Shown here: positions 28,530-37,566 of the stretch, in pieces | Layout: every line of letters starts with the position of its first letter | How positions within the stretch are numbered: position 1 is the stretch's first letter | From: Candidatus Pelagibacter sp. | GTDB lineage: Bacteria > Pseudomonadota > Alphaproteobacteria > Pelagibacterales > Pelagibacteraceae | Length of the DNA: 39,037 nucleotides | Assembly: GCA_012963775.1 (NCBI GenBank) | Contig: DTVC01000064.1 | Coordinates: 1 to 39,037, forward strand | Reading direction: 5' to 3' | Notes under the pieces: generated by a model | Told to the model about the DNA's origin: nothing | What the model saw: the letters and a program-made list of their open reading frames with translations, nothing else | Database searches by the model: none | Program-made: the position numbers and the translations under genes

Positions 28530-30764
28530 ATGAAAAAATTATTTTTTATTTTTGCATTTATTTTCTTATTTACCACAGATATTAATTCTGAAATAATTAA
28601 AAATATCGAAATATCTGGAAATGTTCGAATTTCGGATGAAACAATTATACTTTTTAGTGAAATAAAAAAAAATCAAGATTTAAAAAATGAAAATTTAAAT
28701 CTTATAATAAAAAAATTATATACTACCAATTTTTTCAGCGATATAAATATTGCTTTTGATGATGGCATTCTTAAAATTAGTGTAAAAGAAAATCCTGTAG
28801 TTCAAACTTTACAATTCAAAGGAATTAAAAATAAAAGAATTCTAGAAGTATTAAATGATACAATACAGCTTAAAGAAAAATCATCTTTTTTAAAAAGTAT
28901 AGCTAAATCAGACGAAAAAATAATAACAAATATTTTAAGATCTAACGGATATTATTTTGCAGAGGTTAATTCAAAGATTATATCGAATCCAAACAATACT
29001 GTAGATCTTATTTATGATGTAATTTTAGGAGAAAAGGCTTTAATTACAAAAATTAAATTTATTGGTGATAAAAAAATTAAAGATAAAAAATTAAGAAGTA
29101 TAATTATTTCTGAAGAAGCTAAATTTTGGAAGTTTATTTCCAGAAGAAAATATTTAGATATTAATAGAATTGAATTTGATGAAAAATTATTAACTAATTA
29201 TTATAAAAACAGTGGTTATTTTAATATTTCTGTAGAAAGTTCATCAGCACAAATTATTGATGAGTCAAATTTTGAATTGGTATTTAATATTAATGCTGGT
29301 GAGAAATATTATTTTAATAACTTAAAATTAAATATTCCTGAAAATTATTCCATTGATAATTTCAAAAACATTTTAAATTTATTTGATAAGTTAAAGGGAA
29401 AAATTTATTCTTTGAATAAAATAGAAAAAATACTTAATGAAATTGATAAAATTGTTTTAACTAAAGAATTTGAATTTATAAATGCTAAGTATGATGAAGT
29501 AATAACTAAAAAAAATAAAATAAATTTAACTATTAAATTAGAAGAAACTGAAAAAACATATATTGAAAAAATTAATATTTATGGAAATTATATAACTGAT
29601 GAAAATGTTATCAGAAATTCTTTAATTGTAGATGAAGGTGATGCTTATAATCAAATTTTAATTAATAAATCCATTAATGATATTAGATCAAAAAACATAT
29701 TTAAAAGTGTTAAATCTGTTATTGAAGAAAATTTAAGTAAAAAAACTAAAATAATAAATATTGAGGTTGAAGAAAAACCAACAGGTGAAATTTATGCAGG
29801 AGCTGGAACTGGTACCAGTGGTACATCTCTAAATTTTGGTATTAAAGAAAATAATTTTTTAGGTCAGGGAAAAAGAATAGATACTAACTTTTTAATAAGT
29901 GATACATCAATCCAAGGCAAATTTTCTTTAACAAATCCAAATTTTAGAAATTCAAACAAAAGTTTAAGTACCTCTATCGAGTCCACAAAAACAGATTTGA
30001 TGAGTAAATTCGGTTATGAAACTAATAAAACAGGCTTTAGTGTTGGTACATCGTTTGAGCAAGCAGAAAATTTGTATTTTTCTCCTTCTTTTTCGACTTA
30101 TTATGAAACGCTTGATACTTCATCAAAAGCTTCAGCAGCCAAAAAAAAGCAGGATGGTAGTTATTTAGACTCGAAATTTTCATATGGTCTAACCTTGAAT
30201 AAATTAAATCAGAACTTTCAACCTTCTGAAGGATCAAGAAATCATTTTTCTCAGGATCTTCCAATTTTTTCTGATGATTGGTCTTTTGCAAATACATATA
30301 CATTTTCCAAATATTTGCGTCTCGGAAAAGATAGTATTTTTTCAATAAATTTCCTTGCTAAAACTGTTAATTCGCTCACGGGTGAGGATGTAAGGGTTTC
30401 AAAAAGGATTTTTATACCTAGTAGAAGATTAAGAGGTTTTGAGTATGGAAAAATTGGACCAATTGACAGTGGTGATCATATTGGAGGAAATTATGCATCA
30501 TCACTAAGTTTTAATTCAACTTTGCCTCAATTATTTCCAACTTTGCAAGATATTGATTTTAGTTTATTTTTTGATACAGCAAATGTTTGGGGTGTAGATT
30601 ATAATAGTAGCTTAGATAGTAGTAAAATTCGCTCTTCAACTGGTCTATCAATTGATTGGTTTACTCCTATAGGTCCATTAAGTTTTTCATTTGCCAAACC
30701 AATAACAAAAGCAAGCAGTGATAGTACAGAAACATTTAGATTTGATATAGGAACATCTTTCTAA
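28530..30764 (+). CDS. bamA: Outer membrane protein assembly factor BamA
   Basis: Central Omp85 subunit of the machine that folds beta-barrel proteins into the outer membrane. A signal peptide (about 1-20, MKKLFFIFAFIFLF core) precedes a periplasmic region of about 360 residues that fits POTRA repeats (for example IEKINIYGNYITDENVIRNSL). The beta-barrel follows from about residue 390 (EIYAGAGTGTSGTSLNFG). The barrel carries the lid-loop motif RRLRGFEYG (about 631-639) and ends in Phe, as required for BAM recognition. The length of 744 residues is near normal. It shares one base with skp and lies 10 bases after dxr. Confidence 0.96.
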   Translation: MKKLFFIFAFIFLFTTDINSEIIKNIEISGNVRISDETIILFSEIKKNQDLKNENLNLIIKKLYTTNFFSDINIAFDDGILKISVKENPVVQTLQFKGIKNKRILEVLNDTIQLKEKSSFLKSIAKSDEKIITNILRSNGYYFAEVNSKIISNPNNTVDLIYDVILGEKALITKIKFIGDKKIKDKKLRSIIISEEAKFWKFISRRKYLDINRIEFDEKLLTNYYKNSGYFNISVESSSAQIIDESNFELVFNINAGEKYYFNNLKLNIPENYSIDNFKNILNLFDKLKGKIYSLNKIEKILNEIDKIVLTKEFEFINAKYDEVITKKNKINLTIKLEETEKTYIEKINIYGNYITDENVIRNSLIVDEGDAYNQILINKSINDIRSKNIFKSVKSVIEENLSKKTKIINIEVEEKPTGEIYAGAGTGTSGTSLNFGIKENNFLGQGKRIDTNFLISDTSIQGKFSLTNPNFRNSNKSLSTSIESTKTDLMSKFGYETNKTGFSVGTSFEQAENLYFSPSFSTYYETLDTSSKASAAKKKQDGSYLDSKFSYGLTLNKLNQNFQPSEGSRNHFSQDLPIFSDDWSFANTYTFSKYLRLGKDSIFSINFLAKTVNSLTGEDVRVSKRIFIPSRRLRGFEYGKIGPIDSGDHIGGNYASSLSFNSTLPQLFPTLQDIDFSLFFDTANVWGVDYNSSLDSSKIRSSTGLSIDWFTPIGPLSFSFAKPITKASSDSTETFRFDIGTSF

Positions 30765-31285
30765 TGAAAGATATAATTAAGCTTTTTTTATTGATTATAT
30801 TTTTACAATTTAATCAAGTTTATGCAGCTGAAAATATTGTATACCTAGATATTGAGAAATTAATTCATAGTTCACAAGCAGGAAAAATAATTAACGAGAA
30901 TATAAAAAAAAATCATAAAACTAATTTAGATATTTTTGAAAAAAAAGAAAATGAATTAAAGGAAGAAGAGTCTAAAATTATTTCACAAAAAAATATTTTA
31001 AATGAAGAAGAGTTTAAAAAAAAAATAGATAATTTAAAAAAGAAAGTAATAAATTATCAAAATGAAAAGAAACAAAAAATCGACGAGCTGAACCTGTTAA
31101 AATCTGAGTTAACAAAAAAATTATTAAGTCATATAAATCCTATAATGGCAGAATATTCTGATAAAAATTCTATTTCGTTAATTGTTGATAAGAAGACTAT
31201 TGTACTTGGAAAAACTGAATTGGATATAACTGAAAAAATTATTAATCTACTTAATGAAAAAGTAAAAGAAATTAAATTAAATTAA
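30764..31285 (+). CDS. skp: Periplasmic chaperone Skp/OmpH family
   Basis: Chaperone that holds unfolded outer-membrane proteins on the way to BamA. The 173-residue protein has a signal peptide (about 1-21, cleavage after VYA), the family N-terminal strand NIVYLDIEKLIHSSQAGK, a long lysine/glutamate-rich coiled-coil (about 45-120), and the closing strands SISLIVDKKTIVLG...DITEKI. Its position right after bamA supports the call. Sequence identity in this family is low, so the call rests on architecture and context. Confidence 0.9.
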   Translation: MKDIIKLFLLIIFLQFNQVYAAENIVYLDIEKLIHSSQAGKIINENIKKNHKTNLDIFEKKENELKEEESKIISQKNILNEEEFKKKIDNLKKKVINYQNEKKQKIDELNLLKSELTKKLLSHINPIMAEYSDKNSISLIVDKKTIVLGKTELDITEKIINLLNEKVKEIKLN

Positions 31286-31734
31286 TGTCTGAATCTTTAA
31301 ATAAAGAACAAATAATAAAACTTTTACCTCATAGAGAGCCTATGCTTTTAATAGATGAGTTAAATAATATTAAAAAGCTATTTTCTGCTACAGCCATTGT
31401 GAACGTTAAAAAAGATAGTTTTTTTGTTCAAGGTCATTTTCCAGGACAACCTGTTATGCCAGGTGTTTTTATTGTTGAAGCTTTTGGTCAAGCAGCCGCT
31501 GCTTTAACAGCTAGTGGAATTGATAAATCTGCATATGAAAATAAATTGGTTTTTTTAATGAGTGTGGAAAAAGCAAGATTTAGGATTCCAGTAATACCAG
31601 ATTGTAAATTAGAATTAAATATCGAAGCAATTAGATCCCATGGAAGAGTCTGGAAATATAAGGGCGAAGCCTTTGTTAATGGAAAAAAAATGGCAGATGC
31701 TCAATGGTCAGCAACAATTGTTGATAAGAAATAA
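31285..31734 (+). CDS. fabZ: 3-hydroxyacyl-ACP dehydratase FabZ
   Basis: Hot-dog fold enzyme that dehydrates 3-hydroxyacyl-ACP in fatty-acid elongation. It competes for the same 3-hydroxyacyl-ACP substrates as LpxA and LpxD. The 149-residue protein shows LLPHREPMLLIDE (13-25) and the active-site segment GHFPGQPVMPGVFIVEAFGQ, with catalytic His51 and Glu65. It is joined to skp by a one-base overlap, with lpxD 55 bases downstream. In most proteobacteria the order is lpxD-fabZ-lpxA; here fabZ comes first. Confidence 0.97.
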   Translation: MSESLNKEQIIKLLPHREPMLLIDELNNIKKLFSATAIVNVKKDSFFVQGHFPGQPVMPGVFIVEAFGQAAAALTASGIDKSAYENKLVFLMSVEKARFRIPVIPDCKLELNIEAIRSHGRVWKYKGEAFVNGKKMADAQWSATIVDKK

Positions 31735-31789
31735 TTAGCAATAAATCTTGATAAGTATTTACTAAATGTTTTGATAATAAACTTTATTA

Positions 31790-32770
31790 ATGACTAATCC
31801 TTTTTTTAAAAATAAAGGTCCTTTTGAGATTAATAAATTATTAAAGTTTGCTGAGTTAAAAAATATTCAAAAATATAAGAATTTAAAAGTTTATGATGTT
31901 AAAGATTTATCAACATCAACTAAAAAGGATATTACATTCTTTCATTCAAAAAAATATGAAGCTCATGCTTCAAAAACAAAATCTTCTTTTTGTATTACTA
32001 CAGATAATCTCAAGGATTATTTACCTAAAAATTGTAATAAAATAATTGTTGATAATGTTCTAATTGTTACCGCTAAAATTACAAAAATATTTTATCCAGG
32101 CTCAGTAACTGATGATTTTGATATAACAGTAAAAGATATATCTAAAACCTCATTTAAGAAAAAAGTTGATTTTGGAAAAAATGTATTAATTGGTAAAAAT
32201 GTAAAAATAGGCAAGAATTGTTCTATAGGTCATAACTCAATAGTAGAAAAAAATGTTATTATTGGAAATAACTGTTCTATAGGTTCTAATGTAATCATAA
32301 GAAATACAATTGTTCATAACAATGTTCACATTTTAGATGGATGTGTAATTGGTAAAAAAGGATTTGGTTTTTTCCCTAACAAAGAAAATAACTATAGGTA
32401 TCCTCAGATTGGTGTTGTGATAATTAATGATAACTCAGAAATTGGATGTGGATCAACTATTGATAGAGGATCAATGTCAAATACTATAATTGGAAAAAAT
32501 ACTTATTTAGATAATCAAATTCATATAGCTCACAATGTAAAGATAGGAGATAACTGTATTATAGCTGGTCAAGTAGGTTTTGCAGGAAGTTCGACATTAG
32601 GTAATCATGTAATGATTGGTGGTCAAGCAGGTGTTTCAGGCCATTTAAAAATTGGAAATAATGTTAAAATAGGTGGCGGAAGTGGAGTCATTAAAGATAT
32701 AACTGATAATTCAAAAGTCATGGGATATCCCGCAAAAGATTTAAAAAGTTTTGTAAAGGAAAATAAATAA
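31790..32770 (+). CDS. lpxD: UDP-3-O-acylglucosamine N-acyltransferase
   Basis: Third enzyme of lipid A synthesis; it adds a 3-hydroxyacyl chain to the free amine of UDP-3-O-acyl-glucosamine. A uridine-binding N-terminal domain (about 1-105) is followed by a left-handed beta-helix of hexapeptide repeats (about 128-310). The family motifs GKKGFGFFPNK (188-198) and LDNQIHIAHNVKIG (240-253) are present, with the likely catalytic His248. The length of 326 residues is normal. It abuts lpxA with no gap. The 55-base gap before it contains nothing I can assign beyond generic A/T-rich promoter-like hexamers. Confidence 0.96.
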   Translation: MTNPFFKNKGPFEINKLLKFAELKNIQKYKNLKVYDVKDLSTSTKKDITFFHSKKYEAHASKTKSSFCITTDNLKDYLPKNCNKIIVDNVLIVTAKITKIFYPGSVTDDFDITVKDISKTSFKKKVDFGKNVLIGKNVKIGKNCSIGHNSIVEKNVIIGNNCSIGSNVIIRNTIVHNNVHILDGCVIGKKGFGFFPNKENNYRYPQIGVVIINDNSEIGCGSTIDRGSMSNTIIGKNTYLDNQIHIAHNVKIGDNCIIAGQVGFAGSSTLGNHVMIGGQAGVSGHLKIGNNVKIGGGSGVIKDITDNSKVMGYPAKDLKSFVKENK

Positions 32771-33556
32771 ATGATACACAAAACTGCAATAGTAGATAAC
32801 AAAGCTAAAGTTTCAAACTCTGCAAATATAGGTCCTTATTCTGTAATTGGTCCTAATGTTGAAATAGGTGAAAATGTAATTATTCATTCACACGTTAATA
32901 TTTCAGGTAATACTAAAATTGGAAATGGAAATAAAATTTATCCTTTTGCATCTATTGGTAATGATCCACAAGATTTAAAATATAATGGAGAGGAAACTAA
33001 ACTTGTAATTGGTAACAATAATAAAATTAGAGAGTATGTAACTATAAATCCAGGAACTGTAGATGGTGGAGGTTTAACTAAAATTGGAAATAACTGCTTA
33101 TTTATGATTTCATCTCATATAGCTCACGACTGTCATGTTGGAAACAATGTAATTATTGCAAATAATGTTCCTTTGGGTGGCCATGTTACAATAGAAGATA
33201 ATGTTGTTATTGGAGGTAATTCAGCAGTTCAGCAGTTTACAAGGATAGGTAAATTAGCAATGATTGGTGGAATGACAGGTGTTTTACATGATGTTATTCC
33301 ATATGGTTTATCAATAGGTAACAGAAATTATTTACACGGTCTTAATTTAATTGGACTAAGAAGAGTTAATTTAGAAAATAAAGATATTCTTGGTCTAACA
33401 GAAGCATACAAAGAAATTTTTGCTACGAAAAATCTTACAGATAATTTAGATAAATTAAATGGCGAATTTAAAAAAAATCCACTAGTTAAGGATATTATTG
33501 AATTTATAACAAAGGATAAAAAAAGATCTATTTGTACACCTTTTTCCAAGGAGTAA
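32771..33556 (+). CDS. lpxA: UDP-N-acetylglucosamine O-acyltransferase
   Basis: First enzyme of lipid A synthesis; it transfers a 3-hydroxyacyl chain from ACP to UDP-GlcNAc. The 261-residue hexapeptide-repeat protein starts IHKTAIVDNKAKV and runs through IGNDPQDLKY and REYVTINPGT to SSHIAHDCHVGN, where His119 corresponds to the catalytic His125 of E. coli. It ends in the usual C-terminal helical domain (LIGLRRVNL onward). It directly follows lpxD and lies 1 base before lpxI. The order lpxA-lpxI-lpxB is the standard alphaproteobacterial arrangement. Confidence 0.97.
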   Translation: MIHKTAIVDNKAKVSNSANIGPYSVIGPNVEIGENVIIHSHVNISGNTKIGNGNKIYPFASIGNDPQDLKYNGEETKLVIGNNNKIREYVTINPGTVDGGGLTKIGNNCLFMISSHIAHDCHVGNNVIIANNVPLGGHVTIEDNVVIGGNSAVQQFTRIGKLAMIGGMTGVLHDVIPYGLSIGNRNYLHGLNLIGLRRVNLENKDILGLTEAYKEIFATKNLTDNLDKLNGEFKKNPLVKDIIEFITKDKKRSICTPFSKE

Positions 33557-33557
33557 G

Positions 33558-34352
33558 ATGATTGGTTTAATATTTGGAGAAACAAATTTTCCAATAGAGA
33601 TTCTTAAAAAAATAAAAAAAAAAAGACTAAAATATTTGATAATTGATTTATCAAAGTCAAATAAATTTAAAAAAGATAAAAACTCTTACAATGTATCAAT
33701 CGGACAATTCGGAACAATTATAAATATTTTAAAGCAAAATAAATGTAGCAAAGTATTATTCGCTGGAAAAGTTGTTAAACCAAATTTTTATAAAATTAAA
33801 TTAGATTTAAAAGGCATTTATTATATGCCTAGGATAATTAAAAGCTCAAAGCTTGGCGATGCAGCTATTTTAAAACAAATTATCAAAATATTTAAACAAG
33901 AAAAAATAAAAACAATAAGCTCGCTTACCTTCAATCACGAATTAACATTGAAAAAAGGTAACTACTCAAGAATTAAACCAAATAGAGAAGATAAAATAGA
34001 TATTAATAGAGCTATCACAGCATTAAATAGATTAGGAAAATATAACTTTAGTCAAGGAACTGTTGTTAGAAATAAAAACGTAGTAGCCATTGAAGGAAAG
34101 GGTGGCACTGAAACGATGCTTAAAAAATGTAAAAGTAAAAAATTTAGAAATAATGGTGTCCTAGTTAAATTTCCTAAGAAAAAGCAAGATCTAAGAATTG
34201 ATTTACCTACCGTAGGATTAAAAACTTTAAAACAATGTAAAACTGTGGGGCTTAAAGGAATAGTTTTAAAAAGTAAGCAAAATGTTTTTCTAGAAAGAAA
34301 GAAATGCATCAGCTTCGCTAATAAAAACAAAATGTTTATAATTGTAAAATGA
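33558..34352 (+). CDS. lpxI: UDP-2,3-diacylglucosamine hydrolase, LpxI type
   Basis: It cleaves UDP-2,3-diacylglucosamine to lipid X and UMP, replacing LpxH in alphaproteobacteria. The 264-residue protein shows GQFGTIINIL (49-58), LGDAAILKQI (99-108) and the catalytic-region motif QDLRIDLPTVG (210-220), where the family carries its essential Asp. Divergence is marked: the N-terminal motif reads GLIFGETNFP where most members have a glycine-rich GLIAGxGxLP, and VVAIEGKGGTETML replaces the usual AIEAxEGTDAM. Position between lpxA and lpxB makes the assignment secure. It overlaps lpxB by 4 bases. Confidence 0.9.
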   Translation: MIGLIFGETNFPIEILKKIKKKRLKYLIIDLSKSNKFKKDKNSYNVSIGQFGTIINILKQNKCSKVLFAGKVVKPNFYKIKLDLKGIYYMPRIIKSSKLGDAAILKQIIKIFKQEKIKTISSLTFNHELTLKKGNYSRIKPNREDKIDINRAITALNRLGKYNFSQGTVVRNKNVVAIEGKGGTETMLKKCKSKKFRNNGVLVKFPKKKQDLRIDLPTVGLKTLKQCKTVGLKGIVLKSKQNVFLERKKCISFANKNKMFIIVK

Positions 34353-35476
34353 AGAAAATATTTGTTTTAACAGGTGAACCGTCAGGAGATAAACTCGCTT
34401 CAAAAGTTATTGCTCAGGTTAAAAGCTCAAAATCAGATATTGAATACTTGTCCGTAGGTGGTGAGCATTTAAAATCCTTAGAGATTAAATCACTATATGA
34501 CTTAAAAGAAGTTACTTATCTTGGTTTTACTAGAGTTTTGTTGAATATCTTTAAGATTAAAAAAAAAATTAATGAAACAGTAGATAAAATAATAGAATTT
34601 AAACCTGATATTTTATTTAGTGTAGATAGTCCTGATTTTACTTTAAGAGTTGCCGAAAAGGTAAAAAAAATCAATCCTAATATAAAAACAATTCATTTTG
34701 TTGCTCCTCAAGTGTGGATTTGGAGAGAGCATAGAGTTAAGAAGCTCAAATCTTTTTTAGATCATGTATTACTGTTGTTTCCTTTTGAAAAAAAATATTT
34801 TGATAAAGAAAATATTCAATCAACATTTACAGGTCATCCATTGTTAGAAAATAATGAGAAAAGCAAAATTGATATATGTCAAATTATAAAAGATCATAAA
34901 AAAATTATCTCCATCTTTCCAGGCAGTAGGCGATCTGAAATAGATGTTTTGTTGCCGATTTTGATTAATTTTATAAAGATGATGAATGAAAAGTATAATG
35001 ATATTTTTTACGTTTTTCACTCAACCACTGAGTTTAATAAATTAATACAAGATAAATTAATAAAAGTAGGTTTTAAAAATTGTGGATCTATATCTGATGA
35101 AAAAGTTAAATCTGAGGTTTTAAAATCTTCAACATTTGCTGTAGCCAAGTCAGGAACTATTTCATTAGAAATTTGTAATGCAAAAGTACCATCTATTATT
35201 ATTTATAAAATGAATAGTATAAATTTTTTAATTATTAAAATGTTAGTCAAAGTTAAATATGCAAATATAATTAATATTGCTGCCAATGAGGAAATTATAC
35301 CTGAACTATTGCAATCAAATTGTAATTCTAAAAATATATTTAATAATGTAGATAGTCTTTTTGAAAATAATGAATCTATGCAAAATCAAATAGATAAATC
35401 ACAAGAAATTTTAAAAAATTTTAAAACAAACCAGTCTTCGAAAATTGCAGCTTCTGTTTTAACTAACAGCCTTTAA
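34349..35476 (+). CDS. lpxB: Lipid A disaccharide synthase
   Basis: Glycosyltransferase of family GT19 that joins lipid X to UDP-diacylglucosamine. The 375-residue protein has the N-terminal TGEPSGDKLA (7-16), SVDSPDFTLRVAEK (about 91-104), the central HFVAPQVWIWREHRVKK (about 112-128), TGHPLLEN and the nucleotide motif IFPGSRRSEI (about 189-198), then VAKSGTISLE (about 268-277). It is the last plus-strand gene of the lpx cluster. Its final 18 bases overlap the 3' end of gltX on the other strand. Confidence 0.96.
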   Translation: MKKIFVLTGEPSGDKLASKVIAQVKSSKSDIEYLSVGGEHLKSLEIKSLYDLKEVTYLGFTRVLLNIFKIKKKINETVDKIIEFKPDILFSVDSPDFTLRVAEKVKKINPNIKTIHFVAPQVWIWREHRVKKLKSFLDHVLLLFPFEKKYFDKENIQSTFTGHPLLENNEKSKIDICQIIKDHKKIISIFPGSRRSEIDVLLPILINFIKMMNEKYNDIFYVFHSTTEFNKLIQDKLIKVGFKNCGSISDEKVKSEVLKSSTFAVAKSGTISLEICNAKVPSIIIYKMNSINFLIIKMLVKVKYANIINIAANEEIIPELLQSNCNSKNIFNNVDSLFENNESMQNQIDKSQEILKNFKTNQSSKIAASVLTNSL

Positions 35477-36844
35477 TCTTTCAATTACTTCATTTTCATC
35501 TAAAGACAAAATGATATCGTATATACCTGGGCCAAATTTTGAACCTACTAAAGCAATTCTTAGAGGTTGACCCACACCTTTAAAGTTTGTTTTATTATTT
35601 TTAATTAAGTCGTTTATTATTTTTTCTAAATTTTCTTTATTTATATTTGATAACTTTTCAAATTCTTTTAAAAAATCTTTTAAAATTGTTTTTGATAAAT
35701 TATCTAAAAGTTTTATATCTTCAGTAGAAATTTGAATTTTATCTTTAATTATATATTGTGCGTTATTATAAATATCCTCTAATGTTTTTGCTTTATTTTT
35801 AAGGAAACTTAGACATTTTTTAATTTTTTTTCCTTTATTATCAATTTTATCTTTATAACTTTCAAAATACTTTATTAAATGATCAAAAAGATCATTTTCA
35901 TTCATATTTTTAATATAGTGCTCGTTCATTGATAAAATACGGCTCATGTCCAGCTTAGAAGGAGATTTTCCTATCCCCTCAATATTAAAATGTTTTATAC
36001 TTTCTTCTAATGTAAATATTTCTTTATCTTGAAAGGACCAGCCCAATCTTAGTAAATAATTTCTTAAAGCATCAGGCATAATGCCAATTTTTTTGTAATC
36101 ATCCAGAGTTGATGCTTTATCCCTTTTCGACAATTTTTTACCTTCAGAAGTGTGGATTAGAGGAATATGAGCATAAGTTGGTAATTTCCAATTCATTCTT
36201 TCAAATATTTGCATTTGTTTAAATGTATTCATTTTATGATCATCACCTCTGATTATATGTGTAATTTCCATATCCTTGTCATCTACTGCTGCAGATAAAT
36301 TATATGTTGGAGTTCCATCTTTTCTTAATATTATAAAATCTTCAATATTAGAATTTTCGATATTAACTTTACCTTGAACAAGGTCATTTAAAATTGAATT
36401 TCCTTCAATTTTACTCTTAAATCTTATAACAGGATCGATATTTTTTGGTGTATCTTTAAGATCTCTACATTTTCTATTATAAATATATGGTAGTTTTTTT
36501 TGTTTAGCTCTTGTTTTTTCTTCTTCTATCTCTTTTTCTGTACAATAACATTTATATGCAAAACCTTTATCTAAAAGTTTTTTTGAAATTTCAATATGTT
36601 TACCAACTTTAGTTGATTGAATATATTCTTCTTTATCTGGTTTAATTCCTATCCATTGTAAAGATTGAATAATTTGTTGTTTATATTCTTCTTTTGATCT
36701 TTCTTTATCTGTATCTTCTATTCTTAAATGAAATATTCCATTTTGATTTTTTGAAAATAACCAATTAAATAATGCAGTTCTTATTCCTCCAATATGCAAA
36801 GGACCAGTAGGCGAGGGAGCAAATCTAGTTGCTACTTTAGACAT
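35459..36844 (-). CDS. gltX: Glutamyl-tRNA synthetase
   Basis: Class I aminoacyl-tRNA synthetase for glutamate. The HIGH-type motif PSPTGPLHIGGIRTALFNW (about 10-28) and the KMSKS-type motif KLSKRDKAS (about 238-246) are clear. CYCTEKE (near 98-104) and a later Cys in YNRKCRDL resemble the zinc-binding element of bacterial GluRS. The length of 461 residues is normal. Alphaproteobacteria often have a second gltX paralogue that helps make Glu-tRNA-Gln; this window cannot show whether one exists. It lies 19 bases after lexA and probably shares its transcript. Confidence 0.96.
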   Translation of the reverse strand: MSKVATRFAPSPTGPLHIGGIRTALFNWLFSKNQNGIFHLRIEDTDKERSKEEYKQQIIQSLQWIGIKPDKEEYIQSTKVGKHIEISKKLLDKGFAYKCYCTEKEIEEEKTRAKQKKLPYIYNRKCRDLKDTPKNIDPVIRFKSKIEGNSILNDLVQGKVNIENSNIEDFIILRKDGTPTYNLSAAVDDKDMEITHIIRGDDHKMNTFKQMQIFERMNWKLPTYAHIPLIHTSEGKKLSKRDKASTLDDYKKIGIMPDALRNYLLRLGWSFQDKEIFTLEESIKHFNIEGIGKSPSKLDMSRILSMNEHYIKNMNENDLFDHLIKYFESYKDKIDNKGKKIKKCLSFLKNKAKTLEDIYNNAQYIIKDKIQISTEDIKLLDNLSKTILKDFLKEFEKLSNINKENLEKIINDLIKNNKTNFKGVGQPLRIALVGSKFGPGIYDIILSLDENEVIERLKAVS

Positions 36845-36863
36845 TACAAATATTTAGACTATT

Positions 36864-37544
36864 TTAGTGAAAGTTTCTATATAAAGATATTAGAACACCT
36901 TGAACTTTAACTCTATCAGGACCAAAGATTTTAGTTTCGTAGTTTTTATTTGCACTTTCTAGCGCAACTGTTTTGCCTTTTCTTCTTATTCTTTTTAACA
37001 TTACCTCGTGATCATCAACTAGAGCAACTACAATTTTTCCATTATCTGCTGTATCAGTCTTTTTAATAATAACAATATCACCATCATGAATGCCAGCTTC
37101 AATCATAGATTCTCCTTGAATCTTCAGCCCAAAATATTCACCATTCTTTTCAATATTACTTGGCAAAGGTATTCTAGTAACTTCATTTTGAATTGCTTCG
37201 ATTGGTGTACCGGCAGCTATATTTCCCAACACAGCAATTTCTGGGCTTTTGTTTTTTGAATTACTTTCATCTAAACCACCTTTAATTACACTTGGTGAAA
37301 AACTATTGTAAATGTCATTAGCTGATGCTGTCTCAGGTAATTTTATTACTTCGAGAGCTCTTGCTTTATGAGGAAGTCTTCTAATAAATCCTCTTTCTTC
37401 TAAAGCACTAATTAATCTATGAATTCCTGATTTTGATTTAAGATTCAAAGATACTTTCATTTCTTCATAAGAAGGAGATACACCTGAAGATCTCAACTTC
37501 TTGTTGATAAATAAAAGCAGATTTTTTTGTTTTTTGGTTAACAT
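36864..37544 (-). CDS. lexA: SOS repressor LexA
   Basis: Repressor of the DNA-damage response and autoprotease. The winged-helix domain reads SPSYEEMK...SKSGIHRLISALEERGF, strongly alphaproteobacterial. The cleavage site is Ala111-Gly112 (NIAAGTP), with catalytic Ser146 (QGESMIEAG) and Lys184 (VMLKRI). I choose the ATG at 37544 (MLTKKQ, 226 residues). An in-frame ATG at 37595 would add 17 residues, but those codons span the SOS box and match nothing in the family. It probably represses itself through that box. Confidence 0.96.
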   Translation of the reverse strand: MLTKKQKNLLLFINKKLRSSGVSPSYEEMKVSLNLKSKSGIHRLISALEERGFIRRLPHKARALEVIKLPETASANDIYNSFSPSVIKGGLDESNSKNKSPEIAVLGNIAAGTPIEAIQNEVTRIPLPSNIEKNGEYFGLKIQGESMIEAGIHDGDIVIIKKTDTADNGKIVVALVDDHEVMLKRIRRKGKTVALESANKNYETKIFGPDRVKVQGVLISLYRNFH

Positions 37545-37566
37545 AGAACAAACTAGGTACATATTT

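Noticed and set aside
31735..31789. A promoter for lpxD in the 55-base gap
   Set aside because: TTGATA at 31748-31753 is present, but no -10 hexamer lies at 16-18 bases; similar hexamers are common in this composition.
37546..37549. A second LexA site using the GAAC next to the lexA ATG
   Set aside because: No partner half-site lies at the seven-base spacing; a single four-base match is expected by chance.
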